Below are positions 33,745 through 39,123 of a stretch of DNA of 39,123 bases, in pieces. Each line of letters opens with the position of its first letter. The first letter of the stretch is position 1. This DNA is from an uncultured Prevotellaceae bacterium (lineage in GTDB: Bacteria; Bacteroidota; Bacteroidia; Bacteroidales; Bacteroidaceae), in NCBI GenBank assembly GCA_900318815.1, contig ONMA01000031.1:1-39123 (forward strand), written 5' to 3'. The notes under the pieces are model-generated. The model was not told the DNA's origin. It did no database searches and saw only the letters and a list, made by a program, of their open reading frames with translations. The position numbers were made by a program, and so were the translations under genes.

Positions 33745-34328
33745 AGGGCGAGGAAGTTCTTTAGTATTTGTTCGCCTGCGTTCCCGCTCTTTTCAGGATG
33801 GAACTGCGTGGCGAAGAAGTTGTCTTTATGCAGGGCTGCGCTGTAAGGCTGGATATAGTCGGTGGTGGCTATGGTGTCCTTGCAGAGGGGCACGTAATAG
33901 CTATGTACGAAGTAGACGTACTGCCGCTCCAGTCCTTGCATCAGCTCGGAACGGGTGTCGTAGAGCGCATTCCATCCCATACAGGGCACTTTGTCCTCAT
34001 GGCAGGTGGGACGGAAGCGTACCACGTCGGCCTCGAAAATGCCCAGACAGTCTACGTCGCCTTCTTCGGAATGGCGGCAAAGCAGTTGCTGGCCCACGCA
34101 GATGCCAAGTACGGGCTGGAGAAGTGAGCGAATCACATTGTCGAGACCCCGTTGGCAAAGGTATTCCATCGCGCCACGGGCTTCGCCCTGTCCGGGGAAA
34201 ACGACGTGGCTGGCTTTGCGCAGCTCAGCGGGATCGTCGGTCAGCAAGGGGTCTACGCCCAGTCTTCTCAAGGCATTGACCACCGAACGGATGTTTCCGG
34301 CATTATATTTTACGATTGCAACACTCAT
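33741..34328 (-). CDS. hisH: Imidazole glycerol phosphate synthase glutaminase subunit HisH
   Basis: 195 residues, class I glutamine amidotransferase. Catalytic Cys77 lies in LGICVGQQLL, and the His/Glu pair in QFHPEKSG at 177/179. It releases ammonia for HisF. The nucleophile elbow has Val and Gln where Leu and Met are common. The gene abuts purU with no spacer base. Confidence 0.95.
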   Translation of the reverse strand: MSVAIVKYNAGNIRSVVNALRRLGVDPLLTDDPAELRKASHVVFPGQGEARGAMEYLCQRGLDNVIRSLLQPVLGICVGQQLLCRHSEEGDVDCLGIFEADVVRFRPTCHEDKVPCMGWNALYDTRSELMQGLERQYVYFVHSYYVPLCKDTIATTDYIQPYSAALHKDNFFATQFHPEKSGNAGEQILKNFLAL

Positions 34329-35192
34329 TTAGCTGAAGATGATGGTCTTGTTCTTATAAGTTAGAATCTTGCGCTGAATATGTTTCGACACCGCATGCGA
34401 AAGGACAATCTTCTCCAAGTCCTTGCCTTTAAGCACTAAGCTCTCGGGAGTGTCCTTATGGGTGATGCGCGTAACGTCTTGTTCTATGATGGGGCCGGCA
34501 TCGAGTTCGGCCGTCACGTAGTGGCTGGTGGCACCAATAATCTTCACGCCCCGCTCCCATGCCTGATGATAGGGCTTGGCTCCCACAAAAGCGGGCAGGA
34601 ACGAGTGGTGAATGTTAATGATGTGATGGGGGTATTCGGCAATCATCTCGTCGCTGATGATTTGCATGTAGCGGGCCAGGACGATGAACGAAATGTCTTC
34701 TTTTCTGAGCAGTTCCATCTCGGCTTGCTCCACCTCAGCCTTGTTCGAGTGGTCCTTGTTGATGCTCCACACATAGTAGGGGATGCCGAACTGCTCTGCC
34801 ACATAGCGCAGGTCTTCATGGTTCGACACGATGCAGGGGATGTCGCAAGCGAATTCGCCGGCCTTCCAGCGGGCCAGCAGGTCGTAGAGACAATGGCTCA
34901 TCTTCGAGACGAAGATGGCCATGCGGGGCCGCTTGTCGCTGTAATATAGGCTGAACTTCATCTTGTAGCGCTGGGCATAGAGAGTGGTAATGTAATCGTA
35001 AATCTTTTCCCGCGGAATGAGGAAACCGTCCAGTTCCCACTCTATGCGCATGAAGAACATGCCGTCTTGACGGTCAACATACTGATCGAGATAGACGATG
35101 TTGCCCTTGTTGTCGGTAATAAATTTCGTCACTTCTGATATGATGCCCTGTTGGTCAGGACAATGCAGAAGCAGGATTGCGGTTGGTTTCAT
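34329..35192 (-). CDS. purU: Formyltetrahydrofolate deformylase
   Basis: 287 residues. An N-terminal ACT domain (LLHCPDQQGIISEVTKFI) precedes a formyltransferase-like domain with INIHHSFLPAF and GATSHYVTAELDAGPI, the expected His and Asp catalytic residues. It releases formate from 10-formyl-THF and balances the one-carbon pool. Placed at the head of the his string, it connects folate, purine (via AICAR) and histidine metabolism. Its promoter is probably the -7 box at 35220-35227. Confidence 0.95.
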   Translation of the reverse strand: MKPTAILLLHCPDQQGIISEVTKFITDNKGNIVYLDQYVDRQDGMFFMRIEWELDGFLIPREKIYDYITTLYAQRYKMKFSLYYSDKRPRMAIFVSKMSHCLYDLLARWKAGEFACDIPCIVSNHEDLRYVAEQFGIPYYVWSINKDHSNKAEVEQAEMELLRKEDISFIVLARYMQIISDEMIAEYPHHIINIHHSFLPAFVGAKPYHQAWERGVKIIGATSHYVTAELDAGPIIEQDVTRITHKDTPESLVLKGKDLEKIVLSHAVSKHIQRKILTYKNKTIIFS

Positions 35193-35219
35193 TAATGTTT
35201 GCTATGTATATTCAACGTG

Positions 35220-35227
35220 CAAAGATA
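35220..35227 (-). promoter_or_regulatory. -7 box for the purU-his-lys-fbp string
   Basis: The minus-strand TATCTTTG lies at 35227-35220, 28 bases before the purU ATG. The -33 element is unclear; a TTG at 35246-35244 gives a spacer of only 16. This would be the main promoter for up to eleven genes. Confidence 0.5.
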
Positions 35228-35306
35228 CAAAATCTCAGCGAAACAACGCACATTTTCCAAAGAATAATCGCTATTTAGTCGTCAAACTGCACATTTTCGC
35301 AAGAAT

Positions 35307-35429
35307 ATACCATGTTTACGCTAAATAAGTGCCATGTTTAGCATCTGTAAGTATCATGTTTAGCACCTGTAAGTACCATACTTAGCAAACGTAAGTGCCG
35401 TATTTACTCATCGTAAACACGGCACTTAC
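35307..35429. repeat. Five 22-bp tandem repeats ending in a 39-bp palindrome
   Basis: Units start at 35307, 35329, 35351, 35373 and 35395, a strict 22-base period of the form GTRCCATGTTTAGCATCTGTAA. The last unit continues into its own inverted copy. GTAAGTGCCGT (35391-35401) pairs perfectly with ACGGCACTTAC (35419-35429), then TTTAC with GTAAA, over a 5-base loop with one mismatch. It lies between the carB stop and the purU promoter. Confidence 0.92.
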
Positions 35430-35448
35430 CTCAGAGGGGGGCTGTAGA

Positions 35449-38400
35449 TTATGAGTTGTACTCCTGCCAGCTCTTCATCTTGATGTCCTGTTCGCCCATG
35501 GCCGTGAATGCCTCGATGAAGGCCTTGGCCAGACGCACGTTGGTCATTAGTGGCGTGTTGTGGTCGATGGCGCCGCGACGAATGCGGTAGCCATTGGTCA
35601 GTTCGCGCTTGGTGTGATTCTTCGGCACGTTGATAATGAGGTCGAACTTATGGTCGGCAATCATCTTCATCACGTTGTTGTCGCCTGGCTCATCGGGCCA
35701 GAGTACGGGTGTGGCCTTCACGCCGTTGTCGTTGAAGAATCGGGCTGTGCCATCGGTGGCATATACCTCGTAGCCTTTCTTCACTAATTGCATGGCCGGT
35801 TCCAGCAAGCTCACCTTGCCCTTCGCACCGCCACTACTGATAAGGATGGCGCGACCAGGCTTCGGCAGACGATAGCCCGTGGCAATCAGGGCGTTGAGAA
35901 GTGCTTCGTTCAGGTCGTCGCCCAGGCATCCTACCTCGCCGGTCGATGACATGTCAACGCCAAGTACCGGGTCGGCATTTTGCAAGCGTGCAAACGAGAA
36001 CTGGCTGGCCTTGACTCCAATGCGGTCGATGTCGAATTCGCTCTTGTCAGGCTTCTCGTATGGCACGTCGAGCATAATCTTCGTGGCAGTTTCAATGAAG
36101 TTGCGCTTCAGTATCTTCGATACAAACGGGAAGGAACGCGATGCGCGCAGGTTGCATTCTATCACCTTTACCTCGCGGTTCTTGGCCAGGAACTGAATGT
36201 TGAAGGGGCCACTGATGTTCAGCTCTGCAGCAATACTGCGGGCTATCTTCTTGATCTGACGGATGGTAGAGAAATAGATGTGCTGGGCGGGGAAGATCAT
36301 CGTGGCATCGCCAGAGTGTACGCCGGCATACTCTATGTGCTCGGAAATGGCATATTCCACGACTTCGCCCTTATCGGCTACGGCATCAAACTCAATCTCC
36401 TTTGTCTCCTGCATAAACTGGCTCACAACGACGGGGAACTCTTTCGACACCTCTGTGGCCATGTTCAGGAAGCGGTGAAGCTCCTCGTCGTCGTAGCACA
36501 CGTTCATGGCTGCGCCGCTGAGCACGTATGAAGGACGCACCAGTACGGGATAGCCTACGTGGTCGACAAACTCTTTCACGTCTTCGAACGAGGTTAGTGC
36601 GCGCCAGGCGGGCTGGTCGATGCCTAACTTGTCGAGCATGGCCGAGAATTTGTCGCGGTTCTCTGCGCGGTCAATATCAATGGGGCTTGTGCCTAACACG
36701 GGAACTCCCTGACGGTGGAGCTTCATGGCCAGGTTATTGGGTATCTGACCACCTACGCTGACAATAACACCACGGGGCGATTCCAGATCGATGACATCAA
36801 GGACACGCTCCAAGGAAAGCTCGTCGAAATACAGGCGGTCGCACATGTCGTAGTCGGTCGAGACGGTCTCAGGGTTGTAGTTAATCATGATGGATTTGTA
36901 ACCCTGCTTGCGTGCGGTATTGATGGCGTTGACGGAACACCAGTCGAACTCCACGCTTGAACCGATGCGGTAGGCACCCGAGCCAAGCACAACCACCGAC
37001 TTCTCATTATTATAATAGTCAATGTCGTGCCTCGGCTTGTAATTATCCGTTTGTTGCGAATCTGCCGTCTTTCCTACCGTAAATGCGTCTTGGAATGCCG
37101 GCGTATGAGTATAAGTGAAGTAGAGGTAATTGGTCAGTTCGGGATGCTCGCTGGCCACCGTATTGATACGCTTCACGCTGGGCAGTATACCGTGTTCTTT
37201 TCGATAGCGTCTCACCATCAGGTTCTCTTTTTCCATGTTGGTGCTGGTGTGCTTCAGCACGAAACGGGCTATCTGGAAATCGCTGAAGCCGGCACGCTTC
37301 ACTTCTAAAAGGAATGCATCGGGAATCTCTTCCAACGTGTTATATTCCATGAGCTGATGCTTCAGGTCAACGATGTGCTTCAGACGGTTGAGGAACCAAA
37401 TGTCAATCTTTGTCAGTTCCTCGATGCGCTCCACGGTGTACCCCTCTTCCAATGCCTGGGCGATGGCAAAGATGCGCAGGTCTGTCGGATGCTCCAAGGC
37501 ATCGTCCAGGTTCTCAAAGCGCGTGTGGTCGTTGCCCACAAAGCCGTGCATGCCTTGGCCAATCATGCGAAGTCCTTTCTGAATCATCTCTTCAAACGTG
37601 CGGCCGATAGACATAATCTCGCCCACCGATTTCATGGACGAACCTATCTGACGGGAAACACCGGCAAACTTCGTCAGGTCCCAGCGAGGAATCTTACATA
37701 TCATGTAGTCAAGGCTGGGAGCTACGTAGGCTGAATTGGTCGTTCCCATCTCGCCTATCTGGTCAAGGGTATAGCCCAAAGCAATCTTTGCTGCAACAAA
37801 GGCAAGGGGATAGCCCGTGGCTTTGGAGGCCAATGCCGACGAACGTGACAGTCGGGCGTTGATTTCTATGATGCGATAGTCGTTGGTCGTTGCGTTGAAG
37901 GCGAACTGGATATTGCATTCGCCCACAATGTTGAGATGGCGAACACAACAGATGGATAGCTCTTGAAGCATCTTGACCTGTGCTTCTGATAATGAGCAGG
38001 TGGGAGCTACCACAACCGACTCGCCGGTATGAATGCCAAGTGGGTCGAAATTCTCCATCGAGGCAACGGTAAAGCAATGGTCGTTGGCATCGCGGATAAC
38101 CTCAAATTCAATCTCTTTCCATCCTTTCAGCGACTCTTCTACAAGAATCTGAGGGGCAAATGTGAACGCACTTTCTGCCAGTTCTATAAACGCCTCTTCC
38201 GTTGGACAGATACCGCTGCCAAGTCCGCCAAGGGCGTAGGCCGAGCGAATCATGATGGGGAAGCCTATCTCGCGTGCTGCTTTCAGGGCATCGTCCATGT
38301 TCTCAACCGCATGGCTCACAGGAGTCTTGAGCTTAATCTCATCCAGCTTCTTTACGAACAGGTCACGGTCCTCGGTGTTCATGATGGCTTCAACCGACGT

Positions 38401-38748
38401 TCCAAGAACTTCTACTCCATACTGTGATAAAGTACCATTTAGATAAAGCTCTGTTCCACAGTTTAGAGCGGTCTGACCACCAAATGCTAACAGAATGCCG
38501 TCAGGACGTTCCTTCTTGATGATTTCTGTCACAAAGTGGGGGGTAACAGGCTGAAAATAAACTTGGTCTGCAATACCTTCAGAAGTCTGAATGGTTGCAA
38601 TGTTAGGATTGACCAGTACACTCTTAATTCCTTCTTCTCTTAATGCTTTTAATGCCTGAGATCCTGAGTAGTCAAACTCGCCTGCTTGTCCAATTTTTAA
38701 GGCACCGCTGCCCAGCACCAATACCTTCTTTAGTTCTTTTTTTGCCAT
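35449..38748 (-). CDS. carB: Carbamoyl phosphate synthase large subunit
   Basis: 1099 residues from ATG 38748. The upstream ATG at 38808 lies before the promoter and gives an N-terminal extension unlike the family. The two homologous ATP-grasp halves begin VLVLGSGALKIGQAGEFDYS and VVLGSGAYRIGSSVEFDWCS. A C-terminal MGS-like allosteric domain follows (LEPAMQLVKKGYEVYATDGT). It makes carbamoyl phosphate for pyrimidine and arginine synthesis, with ammonia from CarA, which is not in this window. It stands alone, divergent from the rRNA promoter. Confidence 0.97.
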   Translation of the reverse strand: MAKKELKKVLVLGSGALKIGQAGEFDYSGSQALKALREEGIKSVLVNPNIATIQTSEGIADQVYFQPVTPHFVTEIIKKERPDGILLAFGGQTALNCGTELYLNGTLSQYGVEVLGTSVEAIMNTEDRDLFVKKLDEIKLKTPVSHAVENMDDALKAAREIGFPIMIRSAYALGGLGSGICPTEEAFIELAESAFTFAPQILVEESLKGWKEIEFEVIRDANDHCFTVASMENFDPLGIHTGESVVVAPTCSLSEAQVKMLQELSICCVRHLNIVGECNIQFAFNATTNDYRIIEINARLSRSSALASKATGYPLAFVAAKIALGYTLDQIGEMGTTNSAYVAPSLDYMICKIPRWDLTKFAGVSRQIGSSMKSVGEIMSIGRTFEEMIQKGLRMIGQGMHGFVGNDHTRFENLDDALEHPTDLRIFAIAQALEEGYTVERIEELTKIDIWFLNRLKHIVDLKHQLMEYNTLEEIPDAFLLEVKRAGFSDFQIARFVLKHTSTNMEKENLMVRRYRKEHGILPSVKRINTVASEHPELTNYLYFTYTHTPAFQDAFTVGKTADSQQTDNYKPRHDIDYYNNEKSVVVLGSGAYRIGSSVEFDWCSVNAINTARKQGYKSIMINYNPETVSTDYDMCDRLYFDELSLERVLDVIDLESPRGVIVSVGGQIPNNLAMKLHRQGVPVLGTSPIDIDRAENRDKFSAMLDKLGIDQPAWRALTSFEDVKEFVDHVGYPVLVRPSYVLSGAAMNVCYDDEELHRFLNMATEVSKEFPVVVSQFMQETKEIEFDAVADKGEVVEYAISEHIEYAGVHSGDATMIFPAQHIYFSTIRQIKKIARSIAAELNISGPFNIQFLAKNREVKVIECNLRASRSFPFVSKILKRNFIETATKIMLDVPYEKPDKSEFDIDRIGVKASQFSFARLQNADPVLGVDMSSTGEVGCLGDDLNEALLNALIATGYRLPKPGRAILISSGGAKGKVSLLEPAMQLVKKGYEVYATDGTARFFNDNGVKATPVLWPDEPGDNNVMKMIADHKFDLIINVPKNHTKRELTNGYRIRRGAIDHNTPLMTNVRLAKAFIEAFTAMGEQDIKMKSWQEYNS

Positions 38749-38778
38749 AATGTTGGTCTTTTGTCTTGTAAACGGGTG

Positions 38779-38808
38779 CAAAGGTACGCATTTTTTTGAA
38801 AAAATCAA
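38779..38808 (-). promoter_or_regulatory. carB promoter
   Basis: The minus-strand -7 box TACCTTTG lies at 38786-38779, and TTG at 38808-38806 is a -33 candidate with a 19-base spacer. The start codon chosen at 38748 lies about 30 bases downstream. Confidence 0.6.
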
Positions 38809-38955
38809 CGGTATTGCTGTTTTTTTTCTAAAACTTTTTATGTTGGCCTCAACTACTCTTTTTCCCCTTATATATATAATAAAAGGTGTAGCATGATGCT
38901 TTTGTAAATTATTCCGTAATTATTCACTTTTTACATAAAATAATTATCAAAATCC

Positions 38956-38986
38956 TTTGCTCGTTTGCAAATTCTTCCTACCTTTG
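38956..38986 (+). promoter_or_regulatory. rRNA operon promoter
   Basis: TTTG at 38956-38959 and the -7 box TACCTTTG at 38979-38986 are separated by 19 bases, the best Bacteroidetes consensus in the window. The region upstream is AT-rich and could act as an UP-like element. Confidence 0.75.
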
Positions 38987-38989
38987 CAT

Positions 38990-39123
38990 CCGCTAACGGG
39001 GAAACGTCCCCTGCGGCACGAAGAAAAGAGTTCTTTGAGAGACTTACATAGACAGAAACAAGAAGTAGTACAAGAAGCGAGGGCGGATGATTTCCGTCCT
39101 TGGGTAGAAACAGACCGTCAATT
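38990..39123 (+). ncRNA. rRNA operon leader, truncated by the window end
   Basis: After the promoter comes a leader with GTTCTTTGA at 39030-39038, a boxA-like antitermination signal. The phrase AAACAAGAAGTAGTACAAG (39057-39075) is one I know from Bacteroidales rRNA leaders. A hairpin GGGCGGA / TCCGTCC lies at 39081-39099. The 16S gene itself is not in the window. The call rests on motif recognition, not on any rRNA sequence. Confidence 0.78.

Noticed and set aside
35307-35429. CRISPR array
   Set aside because: The 22-bp units are contiguous, with no unique spacers, and no cas genes are nearby. The same holds for the arrays at 61, 22738 and 24201.
38990-39123. A complete 16S rRNA gene at the right edge
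   Set aside because: Only the promoter and leader fit. The AGAGTTTGATC start of 16S is not reached before the window ends.

Overview
The window reads as chromosome of a Bacteroidales bacterium, most likely a Prevotella-type organism. The evidence is the repeated Bacteroidetes promoter signature (a -7 box TAnnTTTG, sometimes with a TTG-type -33 box), a T9SS-like C-terminal sorting segment, a class III fructose-bisphosphatase, a DUF5687-like membrane protein, a lipoprotein/TPR/AraC regulator and a Bacteroidales-style rRNA leader. I cannot fix the genus from sequence alone.

Layout. 1-453: no convincing gene, but a 42-bp tandem hairpin repeat. 454-1006 (-): a RelE/ParE-type toxin and its partner. 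1007-1579: palindromic intergenic elements. 1580-3721 (-): membrane-anchored AraC-type regulator, heavily invaded by GC-rich palindromes. 3906-8496 (+): ftsK, a LolA-like gene and a DUF5687-like membrane protein, tightly packed. 8525-11200 (+): a small exported protein and a family 1 pectate lyase. 11201-11393: long inverted repeats between convergent genes. 11394-16658 (-): pepD, a small lipoprotein, uvrA and cdd in one run. 16737-17557 (+): a small membrane protein and an OmpH/Skp-like lipoprotein. 17636-22555 (-): a 1639-residue exonuclease-RecQ-UvrD fusion. 22827-24161 (-): a Dcu-type C4-dicarboxylate transporter bounded by tandem repeats on both sides. 24320-35192 (-): an eleven-gene string, in transcription order purU, hisH, hisA, hisF, hisIE, ftsE, lysC, lysA, two glycosyltransferases and fbp, with gaps of 30 bases or less and four 4-base overlaps. 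35307-35429: a 22-bp tandem repeat ending in a near-perfect palindrome. 35449-38748 (-): carB. 38956-39123 (+): promoter and leader of an rRNA operon whose 16S gene would begin just past the window.

Most genes are housekeeping: division and DNA segregation (ftsK, ftsE), envelope biogenesis (LolA-like, OmpH-like, glycosyltransferases), DNA repair (uvrA, RecQ fusion), amino-acid and nucleotide synthesis (his, lys, carB, purU, cdd), peptide, pectin and dicarboxylate use.

The most unusual signal is not one gene. Several families of short repeats recur in the window, and three of them lie inside open reading frames without breaking them. Family A is a CCCCTCCC/GGGAGGGG palindrome. Family B is an inverted pair of a CCCCCGAGGGGG palindrome. 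Family C is a purine heptamer array, GGAGAGA. A and B occur in the AraC-type regulator, A in the RecQ fusion, B in uvrA, and C in ftsK and pepD. They look like gene-invading palindromes and potential slippage sites in core genes, and are the best candidate here for an undescribed system.
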